A DNA stretch of 64,000 nucleotides, from assembly GCF_022370755.2 (NCBI RefSeq), contig NZ_CP092364.2, positions 2,604,001 through 2,668,000 on the forward strand, read 5' to 3'. The position numbers and the translations under genes were made by a program. The notes beneath the pieces are model-generated. The model saw only the letters and a program-made list of their open reading frames with translations. It did no database searches and was not told where the DNA came from. This DNA comes from Mycolicibacterium goodii (lineage in GTDB: Bacteria > Actinomycetota > Actinomycetes > Mycobacteriales > Mycobacteriaceae). Shown in pieces: positions 20,994 through 31,395 of the stretch (positions are counted from its first letter, which is position 1; every line of letters begins with the position of its first letter).

Positions 20994-23180
20994 ATGATGA
21001 CCCTCTCCCCGCCGCGGCCGGCGCCGATCCGTCGCGATACCCGCGCCGCAGATCCGTCGATGGGGGCGTCGACGGGGACATCGATGGGGAATCGGAAATC
21101 CGGTTTCTACCGTCACGATCTCGACGGCCTCCGTGGCATCGCGATCATGATGGTGGCTGTCTTCCACATCTGGTTCGGCCGCGTTTCCGGTGGTGTCGAC
21201 GTATTTCTCGCGTTGTCCGGGTTCTTCTTCGGTGGCAAGATCCTGCGGACCGCCCTCGACCAGTCGACGCCACTGCGCCCGCTGTCCGAGGTGGTGCGAC
21301 TGGTACGTCGGCTGCTGCCCGCACTCGTGGTCGTGCTTGCCGCAGCTGCGGTTCTCACGATTCTGATCCAGCCGGAAACACGCTGGGAAGCGTTCGCCGA
21401 CCAGAGCCTGGCCAGTCTCGGGTACTACCAGAACTGGGAGTTGGCGAACACCGCTGCGGATTACCTTCGCGCCGGTGAGACCGTCAGCCCATTGCAGCAC
21501 ATCTGGTCGATGTCGGTGCAGGGTCAGTTCTACATCGCGTTCCTGGTGGTGATCTTCGGGTTCACCTACCTGTTCCGGCGGGTGTTCGGCCGCCATCTGC
21601 GGACCTTCTTCATCGTGCTGCTCGCGGCGTTGACGATCGCGTCGTTCGTGTACGCGATCATCGCGCACAACACCGATCAGGCCACCGCCTACTACAACAG
21701 TTTCGCGCGTGCCTGGGAGTTGCTGCTGGGTGCGTTGGCCGGCGCGCTCGTGACGTTCGTGCGCTGGCCGATGTGGCTGCGGACCGTGGTGTCGGTGGTC
21801 TCCCTGGCCGCGATCCTGTCGTGCGGCTGGTTCATCGACGGCGTCAAGGAATTCCCGGGGCCATGGACCCTGGTTCCGGTCGGCGCGACGATCCTGTTCA
21901 TCCTGTCGGCCGCCAACCGGAGCGGTGATCCGCGCACGGCGGGTCGCCTGCCCGCGCCCAACCGCCTACTGGCCACCGCGCCGTTCGTGTCGCTGGGCTC
22001 GATGGCCTATTCCTTGTACCTGTGGCACTGGCCGCTGTTGATCTTCTGGCTGTCGTACTCGGGCCACACCTCGGCGAACTTCCTCGAAGGCGCGATCGTG
22101 CTGCTGGTGTCCGGTGTGCTCGCGTGGTTGACGACGCGCTACATCGAGGAACCGTTGCGCACCCAACCGAACCGGGCCCCGGTGCCCGCCGTGCCGCTGC
22201 GGGCCCGCCTGCGCCGCCCGACGATCGTGCTGGGCTCGATCGTCGCGCTGCTCGGGGTGGCGCTGACCGCGACGTCGTTCACGTGGCGTGAGCACGTCAC
22301 CGTGCAACGCGCGAGCGGCAAGGAACTGTCCGGGTTGTCGGCACGCGACTATCCGGGTGCGCGGGCCCTGATCGAAAACGCGCGCGTGCCCAAGCTGCCG
22401 ATGCGGCCCACGGTGCTCGAGGCCAAGAACGATCTGCCGATCTCGACGACCGAAGGCTGCATCAGCGACTTCGCCAACGTCGGCGTGATCAACTGCACCT
22501 ACGGCGACAAGAACGCCACCCGCACCATCGCGCTGGCCGGCGGATCGCACGCCGAGCACTGGATCACGGCGCTCGACCTGCTCGGCCAGAAGCACAACTT
22601 CAAGGTCGTCACCTACCTGAAGATGGGTTGCCCGCTGACGACCGAAGAGGTGCCGTTGGTGAGCGGTGACAACCGCCCGTACCCCAAGTGCCACGAGTGG
22701 AATCAACGGGTGATGGCGAAACTGATCGCCGATCACCCCGACTATGTGTTCACCACCTCGACCCGGCCGTGGAACATCAAGCCCGGCGACGTGATGCCCA
22801 GCACCTACCTCGGCATCTGGGAGACGTTCTCCGAGAACAACATCCCGGTGCTGGCGATGCGTGACACACCGTGGCTGACCCGCAACGGCAAGCCGTACTT
22901 CCCCGCCGACTGCCTGGCCGACGGCGGCGACGCCGTGTCCTGCGGTGTCAAGCGTTCCAAGGTGCTCTCCGAGCGTAACCCCACACTGGACTATCTCGAT
23001 CGGTTCCCGCTGATGAAACCGCTCGACATGAGTGATGCGGTGTGCCGCCCCGACTACTGCCGTGTGGTGGAGGGAAACGTCCTGATGTATCACGACTCTC
23101 ACCACCTTTCCGCGACCTACATGCGCACCATGACCAATGAGCTGGGGCGTCAGATGGCGGCCGCCACCGGTTGGTGGTGA
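20994..23180 (+). CDS. sucT: Cell-envelope polysaccharide succinyltransferase (acyltransferase 3 + SGNH)
   Basis: About 728 aa. The N-terminal acyltransferase-3 domain (roughly residues 45-410, about ten membrane helices) begins FYRHDLDGLRGIAIMMVAVFH, with the catalytic His in that motif. A C-terminal extracytoplasmic SGNH-like domain has LAGGSHAEHW near residue 515 and the terminal DSHHLS. The family member at this locus in M. smegmatis is known as SucT, which succinylates arabinogalactan and lipoarabinomannan. The start is taken as ATG 20994 (or 20997), with TAAATT 10 nt upstream; an in-frame GTG at 20955 is open but less likely. It is divergent from bioA. Confidence 0.85.
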   Translation: MMTLSPPRPAPIRRDTRAADPSMGASTGTSMGNRKSGFYRHDLDGLRGIAIMMVAVFHIWFGRVSGGVDVFLALSGFFFGGKILRTALDQSTPLRPLSEVVRLVRRLLPALVVVLAAAAVLTILIQPETRWEAFADQSLASLGYYQNWELANTAADYLRAGETVSPLQHIWSMSVQGQFYIAFLVVIFGFTYLFRRVFGRHLRTFFIVLLAALTIASFVYAIIAHNTDQATAYYNSFARAWELLLGALAGALVTFVRWPMWLRTVVSVVSLAAILSCGWFIDGVKEFPGPWTLVPVGATILFILSAANRSGDPRTAGRLPAPNRLLATAPFVSLGSMAYSLYLWHWPLLIFWLSYSGHTSANFLEGAIVLLVSGVLAWLTTRYIEEPLRTQPNRAPVPAVPLRARLRRPTIVLGSIVALLGVALTATSFTWREHVTVQRASGKELSGLSARDYPGARALIENARVPKLPMRPTVLEAKNDLPISTTEGCISDFANVGVINCTYGDKNATRTIALAGGSHAEHWITALDLLGQKHNFKVVTYLKMGCPLTTEEVPLVSGDNRPYPKCHEWNQRVMAKLIADHPDYVFTTSTRPWNIKPGDVMPSTYLGIWETFSENNIPVLAMRDTPWLTRNGKPYFPADCLADGGDAVSCGVKRSKVLSERNPTLDYLDRFPLMKPLDMSDAVCRPDYCRVVEGNVLMYHDSHHLSATYMRTMTNELGRQMAAATGWW

Positions 23181-23186
23181 CCTCCG

Positions 23187-25343
23187 GTGTCCGATCCAAC
23201 CCCACCCCCACCGGTTCCGATGCCCATGGTGTGGCCCGGCGAGGCCTACCCGCTGGGTGCCACCTACGACGGGGCCGGAACCAACTTCTCCCTGTTCTCC
23301 GAGGTCGCCGAGCGCGTCGAGTTGTGCCTGATCGCCAAGGACGGCTCCGAGACCAGGATCAACCTCGAAGAGGTCGACGGCTACGTGTGGCATGCCTACC
23401 TGCCGACGGTCTCACCGGGTCAGCGCTACGGCTTCCGCGTGTACGGCCCGTGGGATCCCGCGCACGGCCTGCGGTGCGACCCGAGCAAGCTGCTGCTCGA
23501 CCCCTACGGCAAGTCTTTTCACGGCGACTTCGACTTCACGCAGGCGTTGTTCTCCTACGATCTGGATGCCGAACCACCTGGGACCGGCGATCCACCCCAC
23601 GTCGACTCGCTGGGGCACACGATGACCAGCGTGGTGATCAACCCGTTCTTCCAATGGGGATCCGACCGCGCTCCCAAGACCCCGTACCACGACACCGTGA
23701 TCTACGAGGCGCACGTCAAGGGCATGACCCAGACCCACCCTGGCATCCCCGAGGCGCTGCGCGGCACGTACGCGGGCCTGTGCCACCCGGTGATCATCGA
23801 CCATCTCAAGTCGCTGAACGTCACCGCGATCGAACTCATGCCGGTGCACCAGTTCATGCACGACCAGCGGTTGTTGGACCTCGGGCTGCGAAACTACTGG
23901 GGCTACAACACCGTCGGCTTCTTCGCGCCGCACTTCCAGTACGCGGCCACCCGCAACGCCGGGGGCGCGGTGGCCGAGTTCAAGACGATGGTCAAGGCGT
24001 TCCACGATGCGGGCATCGAGGTGATCCTCGACGTCGTCTACAACCACACCGCCGAGGGCAACCACCTCGGGCCCACGATCAACTTTCGCGGTATCGACAA
24101 CGCCGCGTACTACCGCCTGCTCGATGGCCAACCCGAGTTCTACAAGGACTTCACCGGGACCGGCAACAGCCTGAACGCACGTCACCCGCACACCCTGCAG
24201 CTGATCATGGATTCGCTGCGGTACTGGGTGCTGGACATGCACGTCGACGGCTTCCGGTTCGATCTGGCGTCCACGCTGGCACGCGAATTCTATGACGTCG
24301 ACCGCCTTTCGGCGTTCTTCGATCTGGTGCAGCAGGATCCGGTGATCAGTCAGGTCAAGCTCATCGCCGAACCATGGGACGTCGGCGAGGGCGGCTACCA
24401 GGTCGGGAACTTCCCAGGTTTATGGACCGAGTGGAACGGGAAATATCGCGACACTGTGCGTGATTACTGGCGGGGCGAGCCCGCAACCCTGGGCGAGTTC
24501 GCCTCGCGACTGACCGGCTCCTCGGATCTCTACGAGGCGACCGGTCGGCGTCCGAGTGCGAGTATCAACTTCGTGACCTGTCATGACGGGTTCACCCTCA
24601 ACGATCTGGTCTCGTACAACGAGAAACACAACGAGGCCAACGGCGAGGACAACCGCGACGGCGAGAGCTACAACCGGTCGTGGAACTGCGGGGTGGAAGG
24701 GCCGACCGACGACCCCGAGATCCTGGCGCTGCGGGCCAAGCAGATGCGCAACATCATGTGCACGCTGATGCTCTCGCAGGGCACCCCGATGATCGCCCAC
24801 GGCGACGAGATCGGCCGGACACAGCTGGGCAACAACAATGTCTACTGCCAGGATTCCGAGCTGTCCTGGATGGACTGGACGCTGTGCGAGACCAACGCCG
24901 ACCAACTCGAGTTCACCCGCAAGGTGGTGGCGTTCCGCAAGCAACATCCGGTGTTCCGGCGTCGCAGATTCTTCGAGGGCAAGCCCATCCGCAGCGGCGA
25001 TCAGGTGCGCGACATCGCGTGGCTGACCCGCGCGGGCACCGAGATGACCCCCGAAGACTGGGGTGCAGGATTGGGCACGTGCGTGGCGGTGTTCCTCAAC
25101 GGCGAGGCGATTCCCACCCCCGACGCGCGCGGCGAGCGAGTGGTCGACGATTCATTCCTGTTGTGCTTCAACTCGAATGATCATCCGGAGGATTTCGTCA
25201 CGCCCAACGGTGACTACGCCACGGAATGGACCGCGGACCTCGACACCGCCGACCCGGTCGGCAACTCCGAGCTGGTCGTGCGGGCAGGCGAGAAGATCTC
25301 GATCCAGCCGCGTTCGGTCCTCGTCCTGCGTAAGACGGCGTGA
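23187..25343 (+). CDS. treX: Glycogen debranching enzyme (isoamylase type)
   Basis: 718 aa GH13 enzyme that releases branches from glycogen for the TreY-TreZ route. An N-terminal CBM48-like domain (residues 20-120) is followed by the barrel. The four GH13 regions are DVVYNH near residue 284, GFRFDLAS with its nucleophile Asp near 356, AEPWD near 392 and VTCHDG near 463. It starts at GTG 23187, 6 bp after sucT, and overlaps treY by 4 bp. The name glgX would also fit. Confidence 0.93.
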   Translation: MSDPTPPPPVPMPMVWPGEAYPLGATYDGAGTNFSLFSEVAERVELCLIAKDGSETRINLEEVDGYVWHAYLPTVSPGQRYGFRVYGPWDPAHGLRCDPSKLLLDPYGKSFHGDFDFTQALFSYDLDAEPPGTGDPPHVDSLGHTMTSVVINPFFQWGSDRAPKTPYHDTVIYEAHVKGMTQTHPGIPEALRGTYAGLCHPVIIDHLKSLNVTAIELMPVHQFMHDQRLLDLGLRNYWGYNTVGFFAPHFQYAATRNAGGAVAEFKTMVKAFHDAGIEVILDVVYNHTAEGNHLGPTINFRGIDNAAYYRLLDGQPEFYKDFTGTGNSLNARHPHTLQLIMDSLRYWVLDMHVDGFRFDLASTLAREFYDVDRLSAFFDLVQQDPVISQVKLIAEPWDVGEGGYQVGNFPGLWTEWNGKYRDTVRDYWRGEPATLGEFASRLTGSSDLYEATGRRPSASINFVTCHDGFTLNDLVSYNEKHNEANGEDNRDGESYNRSWNCGVEGPTDDPEILALRAKQMRNIMCTLMLSQGTPMIAHGDEIGRTQLGNNNVYCQDSELSWMDWTLCETNADQLEFTRKVVAFRKQHPVFRRRRFFEGKPIRSGDQVRDIAWLTRAGTEMTPEDWGAGLGTCVAVFLNGEAIPTPDARGERVVDDSFLLCFNSNDHPEDFVTPNGDYATEWTADLDTADPVGNSELVVRAGEKISIQPRSVLVLRKTA

Positions 25344-27622
25344 CGATGACCCGCCCGGTGCTCTCGACGTATCGGTTGCAGATGCGCGGGGACTGCTGCA
25401 CGTTCGACGATGCGGTGGATCTCCTCGACTATCTCGACGACCTCGGCGTCTCCCACGTGTATCTGTCGCCCATCCTGACCGCGGCCGAAGGCTCCACGCA
25501 CGGCTACGACGTCATCGACCCCACGACGGTGTCCCCCGCCCTCGGCGGCCCCGACGGACTGCGCCGCCTGTCCGAGGCCGCGCGTGCGCGCGGCATGGGT
25601 CTGATCGTCGACATCGTGCCCAACCACGTCGGTGTGGCGCGCGCCGACGAGAACCCGTGGTGGTGGGACGTGCTCACCCACGGACGGGCGTCACGCTACG
25701 CGGATTTCTTCGACATCGACTGGGACCTCGAGGTCGACGGCCAGAGCGGCCGGGTGGTGTTGCCCATCCTCGGATCCGACGACGACGTCGCCGATCTCAC
25801 GGTGGACGGCGACGTCCTTCGCCTCGGTGATCTCACGCTGCCGATCGCGCCGGGCACCGGTTCCGGCACGGGTGCCGAGGTGCACGACCGCCAGCACTAC
25901 CGGCTCATCGGATGGCGTCGCGGCATCTGCGGGTACCGCAGGTTCTTCTCGATCACGTCGCTGGCGGCCCTGCGCCAGGAGGACCGTGCGGTCTTCGACG
26001 CCACCCACGCCGAGGTGAAACGTTGGTTCGACGAGGGCCTGGTGGACGGGGTGCGCATCGACCACCCGGACGGATTGACAGATCCCGCAGGCTATCTCAC
26101 GTGGCTGCGGGAGATCGCAGGCCCGTCGGCGTGGATCGTCGTCGAGAAGATCCTCGCGTTCGACGAGGCGCTCGACACCGCACTTCCGGTCGCGGGTACC
26201 ACCGGCTACGACGCGTTGCGAGAGACCGGCGGCGTGTTCATCGACCCCCACGGTGCCGGCACGCTCGGCGACCTGTGCGCGGGTGTCGAGGTGGCCTCCG
26301 AGCACGAGCTCAAGCGGGCCACCGTGACCAACATCCTCGGCAGCGAGCTGGCCCGGGTGTGCCGCACGATCACCAGCGCCACCGGCCGACAGGATCCCCT
26401 GTTGCCAGATGCCGTGACCGCGCTCGTCAGCAACATCGGCGTCTACCGATGCGACTACCCGTCCCTGGCGGCGATCCTCCCGGTGGCCCTGAGCCGAACA
26501 GCCTCGGCCGCACCAGAACTCGCCGAGGCCCTCGACACCGTCGCCGCGGCGCTGACGACCAGTGTGGAAGCATCCGCGAGGTTCAACCAACTGTGCGGGG
26601 CCGCCACGGCCAAAGCGGTCGAGGACTGTCTGTTCTACCGCGATCCCCGACTGGTGAGCCTCAACGAGGTCGGTGGCGAGCCCGCACTGTTCGGCGTCAG
26701 CACGGCGGAGTTCCACCAGCGCGCGGCGACACGGGCCGGGTTGTGGCCGACCGCGATGACGACGCTGTCCACGCACGACACCAAGCGCGGCGAGGACGTG
26801 CGCGCCAGGATCGGGGTGCTGTCGCAAGTCCCCGGCCTGTGGTCCGAGCTGGTCGCGCAATGGAGCGAGATCGCCCCGCCGCCGGACACTGGCACCGGAC
26901 TTTTTCTGTGGCAGAACATCTTCGGAGTCTGGCCGAGCAGTGGCGAGGTCACCGGTGAGCTGCGTGACCGGCTGCACGCCTACACCGAGAAGGCCATCCG
27001 TGAAGCGGGGACCAAAACCTCGTGGAACGATCCGAACACCGGCTTCGAAGACGATGTGCATCGCTGGGTGGATGCGGTGCTCGACGGGCCGGTCGCGGCC
27101 GGACTGACCGAGTTGGTGACGCGCCTGGACCGGCACGCCCGCAGTGACAGCCTGGGCCAGAAGCTGCTTCAGCTCACTGTGCCCGGTGTGCCGGACGTCT
27201 ATCAGGGCACCGAGCTCGCCGAGGACAGCCTCGTCGATCCCGACAACCGCAGGCCCGTCGACTATGACACCCGCCGCGTTGCGCTGCAGGACGGCACCGA
27301 CGCGAAGATGCGGGTGACCACGGCGGCCCTGCGGCTGCGTCGCGCCCGGCCACAGACGTTCCTGGCCGGCGGCCACACACCGCTGCGGGCCGACGGGGCC
27401 GCCGCGGCACACGTGATCTCGTTCCTGCGCGGCGACGACGTGGTGGTCGCGGTCAGCCGATGGACGGTGTCACTCGCCGAATCCGGCTGGGGCGATACGA
27501 CATTGCCGCTTCCGAGCGGTGAGTGGATCGACCGGATCAGCGGACGGCGTTGGACCGGAACGGTATCGGCGGACGATCTGTTCACCGAGCTACCGGTGGC
27601 GCTACTGGAGCGGCTGACATGA
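25340..27622 (+). CDS. treY: Maltooligosyl trehalose synthase
   Basis: 760 aa GH13 intramolecular transglycosylase that turns the reducing-end alpha-1,4 bond of maltodextrin into alpha-1,1. STYRLQMRGDCCTFDDA at the N-terminus is characteristic of the family. GH13 motifs are DIVPNH near residue 90, DGVRIDHPDGL near 232, VVEKIL near 262 and STHDTKRGED near 475. The start GTG 25340 overlaps the treX stop (GTGA). Confidence 0.95.
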   Translation: MTMTRPVLSTYRLQMRGDCCTFDDAVDLLDYLDDLGVSHVYLSPILTAAEGSTHGYDVIDPTTVSPALGGPDGLRRLSEAARARGMGLIVDIVPNHVGVARADENPWWWDVLTHGRASRYADFFDIDWDLEVDGQSGRVVLPILGSDDDVADLTVDGDVLRLGDLTLPIAPGTGSGTGAEVHDRQHYRLIGWRRGICGYRRFFSITSLAALRQEDRAVFDATHAEVKRWFDEGLVDGVRIDHPDGLTDPAGYLTWLREIAGPSAWIVVEKILAFDEALDTALPVAGTTGYDALRETGGVFIDPHGAGTLGDLCAGVEVASEHELKRATVTNILGSELARVCRTITSATGRQDPLLPDAVTALVSNIGVYRCDYPSLAAILPVALSRTASAAPELAEALDTVAAALTTSVEASARFNQLCGAATAKAVEDCLFYRDPRLVSLNEVGGEPALFGVSTAEFHQRAATRAGLWPTAMTTLSTHDTKRGEDVRARIGVLSQVPGLWSELVAQWSEIAPPPDTGTGLFLWQNIFGVWPSSGEVTGELRDRLHAYTEKAIREAGTKTSWNDPNTGFEDDVHRWVDAVLDGPVAAGLTELVTRLDRHARSDSLGQKLLQLTVPGVPDVYQGTELAEDSLVDPDNRRPVDYDTRRVALQDGTDAKMRVTTAALRLRRARPQTFLAGGHTPLRADGAAAAHVISFLRGDDVVVAVSRWTVSLAESGWGDTTLPLPSGEWIDRISGRRWTGTVSADDLFTELPVALLERLT

Positions 27623-29391
27623 CCGAATTCGCGGTGTGGGCGCCTCTGCCCGACGTCGTACGGCTCGACGTCGAGGGCACCCTGCACGACATGACCCGGT
27701 CCGACGACGGCTGGTGGCGTACCGAGGTCACGTGCGCCGACGACGCCCGGTACGGTTTCGTCCTGGACGACGACCCGAAGGTCCTCCCCGACCCGCGATC
27801 GGCCCGCCAGCCCGACGGCGTGCACGAACGCTCGCAGTTGTGGCGTCCGGACCCGGATGCCTGGACCGATGACGACTGGCAGGGCCGGTCCATCGCGGGC
27901 AAGGTCATCTACGAACTGCACATCGGTACCTTCACGCCAGGCGGCACATTCGACTCGGCGATCGAGAAGCTGGGCCATCTCGTCGACCTCGGCGTCGATT
28001 TCGTCGAACTCATGCCCGTCAACGCGTTCAGCGGAACACACGGGTGGGGTTATGACGGCGTGCTCTGGTACGCCGTGCACGAACCGTACGGTGGGCCCGA
28101 CGGCCTCGTCCGGTTCATCGACGCGTGCCACGCCCGCGGTCTCGGGGTGTTGATCGACGCGGTGTTCAATCATCTGGGCCCGTCCGGCAACTACCTGCCG
28201 AAGTTCGGACCGTACCTTTCGGCGGGCAGCAACCCGTGGGGCGCTTCGATCAACCTGTCCGACGCCGACGCCGACGAGGTGCGCGCCTACATTCTGGAAT
28301 GCGCACTGCGCTGGATGCGCGACTTCCACGCCGATGGCTTGCGTCTGGACGCGGTGCACGCGCTGATGGACAACACCGCGATCCACATCCTCGAGGAGTT
28401 GTCTGCCGAAACCGATGCCCTGGCAAACGAACTCGGCCGACCGCTGTCGCTGATCGCCGAGAGCGACCTCAACGATCCCCGGCTGATCACTCCGCGTGAC
28501 CGTGGCGGCTACGGGATGACCGCGCAGTGGGACGACGACATCCACCACGCCATCCACTCCGCGGTCTCGGGCGAGCGGCAGGGGTACTACGCCGATTTCG
28601 GCTCGCTCGAGACGCTCGCGACCACGCTGAAGAACGGCTACTTCCACGCGGGCACGTACTCATCGTTCCGGCACCGTCGTCACGGCCGTCCACTCGATAC
28701 CGCGACGATTCCGGGAACCCGGCTGCTGGCATACACGCTCACCCACGATCAGGTCGGCAACCGTGCGGTCGGTGACCGCCCATCGCAGCGGCTCACCACG
28801 GGCCAGCTGGCGGTCAAGGCCGCACTTGCCCTCGGCTCCCCCTATACCGCAATGCTTTTCATGGGCGAGGAGTGGGGATCCTCGTCACCGTTCCAGTTCT
28901 TCAGCTCGCACCCCGAACCGGAACTGGCCAGGGCCACCGCCGAGGGTCGCAAAGCCGAGTTCGCCGAACACGGCTGGGACGCCGACGAGATCCCCGATCC
29001 CCAGGATCCGGCCACCTTCGAGCGGTCCAAGCTGAACTGGGACGAGGTCGACCAGGGTGAGCATGCCCGTCTGCTCGGAATCTACCGCGGTCTGATCGAA
29101 CTCCGTCGGACCGAACCGGCGCTGGCCGACCCGTGGTTGGATCACCTTCGTGTCGACTTCGACGAGGGCGACCGCTGGATCGTGCTGCACCGAGGCGATC
29201 TGGCGATCACGTGCAACCTCAACACCGATGCGGTGACCATCCCGGTCTCCGGCGATCTGGTCCTGGCATCGAGCACGCCGGACCTCACCCCCGATGCCGC
29301 CGTGCTGGACGGACATTCTTTCGCGATCCTTCGGGTTGTCAACCCGTCATCCACAACCGGGCGGCCTGTGGATGACGCGCTGTCCGGATAG
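27619..29391 (+). CDS. treZ: Maltooligosyl trehalose trehalohydrolase
   Basis: 590 aa GH13 enzyme that releases trehalose from the TreY product. An N-terminal beta-sandwich (residues 1-90) precedes the barrel with FVELMPVNAFSGTHGWGYDG near 130, DAVFNHLGPSG near 180, LRLDAVHAL near 237, IAESD near 278 and LTHDQVGNRA near 375. The start ATG 27619 overlaps the treY stop by 4 bp. Together, treX-treY-treZ make trehalose from glycogen, a precursor of mycolyl-trehalose lipids. Confidence 0.95.
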   Translation: MTEFAVWAPLPDVVRLDVEGTLHDMTRSDDGWWRTEVTCADDARYGFVLDDDPKVLPDPRSARQPDGVHERSQLWRPDPDAWTDDDWQGRSIAGKVIYELHIGTFTPGGTFDSAIEKLGHLVDLGVDFVELMPVNAFSGTHGWGYDGVLWYAVHEPYGGPDGLVRFIDACHARGLGVLIDAVFNHLGPSGNYLPKFGPYLSAGSNPWGASINLSDADADEVRAYILECALRWMRDFHADGLRLDAVHALMDNTAIHILEELSAETDALANELGRPLSLIAESDLNDPRLITPRDRGGYGMTAQWDDDIHHAIHSAVSGERQGYYADFGSLETLATTLKNGYFHAGTYSSFRHRRHGRPLDTATIPGTRLLAYTLTHDQVGNRAVGDRPSQRLTTGQLAVKAALALGSPYTAMLFMGEEWGSSSPFQFFSSHPEPELARATAEGRKAEFAEHGWDADEIPDPQDPATFERSKLNWDEVDQGEHARLLGIYRGLIELRRTEPALADPWLDHLRVDFDEGDRWIVLHRGDLAITCNLNTDAVTIPVSGDLVLASSTPDLTPDAAVLDGHSFAILRVVNPSSTTGRPVDDALSG

Positions 29392-29415
29392 GCGCCGGAC
29401 CGGGATTATTCGGTC

Positions 29416-29862
29416 ATGACTCCTCCCGGTTCCCAACCCATTCCGCCCCTTCAGACCGCGACCGATCCGGTGCGCTGCGCCGAAGACATGCGCAACCGCT
29501 GGCGAGCACTCGTGGGGGGCCTCGTCTTCACCGAGCGATTGCTGTGGGTCGGTTTCGTCGGCGCCGACCTGCGCCTCCACAAGACCATGAGCCAGGTGCC
29601 GCTGCGGGCCAGGCCGCAGCCCGGCCGCGTGGAATATGTGGTGTCGCGACTCTCCCGGGTGCTCGCTGGGCTGGATCCTGGCAGCACCGTCGCCTTCCTG
29701 CTCAGCAGGCCGGGGCGGGGGCCGCTGTCGGGCCTCGACCGTGACTGGGCGGCGCTGTTGACCACGACGGCAGCTCGGTACGGGGTGCCCCTGCAGCCGA
29801 TCTTCCGCGCCAACGACGAAGCCGTGGTCGAGGTGCCCACGCCGCTACGCGCCGCAGGCTGA
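29416..29862 (+). CDS. Conserved hypothetical protein downstream of treZ
   Basis: 148 aa, not recognised as any known domain. It starts 25 bp after treZ on the same strand. The N-terminus is proline-rich (PPGSQPIPPLQ). A Trp/Arg-rich stretch (MRNRWRALVGGLVFTERLLWVGFVGADLR) follows near residue 25. No membrane helix or signal peptide is evident. Codon bias and GC content match the neighbours, so it is likely real, but no function can be given. Confidence 0.55.
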   Translation: MTPPGSQPIPPLQTATDPVRCAEDMRNRWRALVGGLVFTERLLWVGFVGADLRLHKTMSQVPLRARPQPGRVEYVVSRLSRVLAGLDPGSTVAFLLSRPGRGPLSGLDRDWAALLTTTAARYGVPLQPIFRANDEAVVEVPTPLRAAG

Positions 29863-29865
29863 GAG

Positions 29866-29883
29866 CAGATCAGATCAGATCAG
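29866..29883. repeat. CAGAT pentanucleotide tandem repeat
   Basis: Three CAGAT units followed by CAG, spanning the 17-bp gap between two convergent genes and including the ilvA stop codon. It is short and could be a slippage tract. Confidence 0.6.
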
Positions 29884-31172
29884 GTGAGGTAACGGTACGT
29901 CGGCGATCCGGGCTCGAGCAGCTCGACGTGGATATCGGATTGCTCCATGCGCGCCAGCAGCCCTTCGAGATCAGCGGCCGAACTCAACTCGACCCCCACC
30001 AGCGCCTCTCCGGTCTCTCGGTTGTTGCGCTTGACGTATTCGAACAGGGTGATGTCGTCACCGGGGCCGAGCACCTCGTCGAGGAACCGCCGCAGCGCAC
30101 CGGGCTCCTGCGGAAAGTCCACCAGGAAGTAGTGCTTGAGCCCCAGGTGCACCAGCGAACGCTCCAGCACCTCGTTGTAACGCGAAACGTCGTTGTTGCC
30201 ACCGGAGATCAGGCACACCACGGTGGATCCCGGTTCGATGTCGGCTTCCAGCAGCGCCGCCACCGACAGCGCACCCGCCGGTTCGGCGATGATGCCCTCG
30301 TTCTGGTACAGATCCAGCATCACGGTGCACACCGCACCCTCGTCGACCGTCGTCAGCGACACCATGTCGCCTGCCGCGGCGAGCGCCTCGAACGGTTTCT
30401 GCCCGGCACGGGCCACAGCGGCACCGTCGACGAACTGGTCGACATTCGGCAACGTCACCGGCTCGCCCGCGGACAGGGCCGCGATCATCGATGCCGCACC
30501 GGCGGGTTCCACACCCAGCACCGATGTGTTGTTCGTGCGCTCGGCGAGGTACGTCGTGATCCCGGCGATGCAGCCACCGCCTCCGACCGGCACGATCACC
30601 AGGTCGGGCTCGGTGTCGAGCTGAGCGAGCAGCTCCGCGGCGATGGTGCCCTGACCGGCCATCGTGCGCAGATCGTCGTACGGCGGCACCAGGGTCGCGC
30701 CGGTGCGCGCGACGTCTTCGAGCGCGGCGGCGGCCGCCAGGTCGTAGGTCGCGCCGACCGCGATGAGCTCGATGAACTCACGTCCGTGATAGCGGATGCG
30801 GTCACGCTTCTGTTTCGGCGTCTTGGCAGGCACGTACACCCGGCCGTGGGTTTTCATGGTGCGGCAGGCCATCGCGAAGCCCTGGGCATGGTTGCCCGCC
30901 GACGAGCACACCACGCCGGCCGCGAGTTCCTCGGGCGAAAGCTGCGCCATCAGGTTGAACGCCCCGCGCGCCTTGTAGGACCGCACGGCCTGCAGGTCCT
31001 CACGCTTGAGGTAGACCGTCGCGCCGGTCGCCTCGGAGAGCCGCTCACAGAACTGCAGCGGGCTCTCGGTGACCACGCCCGAAATTCGCCGAGCGGCTTC
31101 GTCGATATCAGTCGCTGACAGGGGCGCGGTCAGCTGAGTGAATCGGGAGCCGGGGCTCAGTTCGGTGGTCAC
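29880..31172 (-). CDS. ilvA: Threonine dehydratase (biosynthetic type)
   Basis: 430 aa. The PLP domain (residues 1-335) has the Schiff-base lysine in YLKREDLQAVRSYKARGAFN near residue 60, SSAGNHAQG near 90 and the phosphate loop PVGGGGCIAG near 195. A short C-terminal ACT-like regulatory domain (about 340-425, YFLVDFPQEPGALRRFL) is present, as in actinobacterial IlvA with one such domain. It supplies 2-oxobutanoate for isoleucine. The start is GTG 31172. A stem-loop lies about 37 bp upstream. Confidence 0.95.
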   Translation of the reverse strand: MTTELSPGSRFTQLTAPLSATDIDEAARRISGVVTESPLQFCERLSEATGATVYLKREDLQAVRSYKARGAFNLMAQLSPEELAAGVVCSSAGNHAQGFAMACRTMKTHGRVYVPAKTPKQKRDRIRYHGREFIELIAVGATYDLAAAAALEDVARTGATLVPPYDDLRTMAGQGTIAAELLAQLDTEPDLVIVPVGGGGCIAGITTYLAERTNNTSVLGVEPAGAASMIAALSAGEPVTLPNVDQFVDGAAVARAGQKPFEALAAAGDMVSLTTVDEGAVCTVMLDLYQNEGIIAEPAGALSVAALLEADIEPGSTVVCLISGGNNDVSRYNEVLERSLVHLGLKHYFLVDFPQEPGALRRFLDEVLGPGDDITLFEYVKRNNRETGEALVGVELSSAADLEGLLARMEQSDIHVELLEPGSPTYRYLT

Positions 31173-31208
31173 CAGTCAATAGTGCCACCAACCAGCGCTT
31201 TCCCTTGA

Positions 31209-31232
31209 ACGGGGTGAGCAGCGACACCCCGT
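31209..31232. other. Perfect 8-bp stem-loop upstream of ilvA
   Basis: ACGGGGTG (31209-31216) pairs with CACCCCGT (31225-31232) around an 8-nt loop. It lies in the 236-bp stretch between the divergent ilvA and the small membrane gene at 31409, and no U-tract follows. The rest of that stretch contains GCCGGATCCGGC and no gene. Whether the hairpin falls in the ilvA leader is unknown. Confidence 0.45.
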
Positions 31233-31395
31233 GGCGGCGCTCGGGCGGCGCTGAGCCGGTACGGCGAAGCGCCGGATCCGGCTCGGCCCGAGAGGTTTGA
31301 AACCGCCGGTGGGGGGCACGATACCGGCGTGACGAGTTCTGGGAGCCGCAGAGCCATATCCGGTGTTTCGGGTAGCCGAAATCTTTCTTGCGAGC

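Noticed and set aside
29866..29883. CAGAT repeat as a regulatory site
   Set aside because: Only three short units between convergent stops; nothing supports a function.
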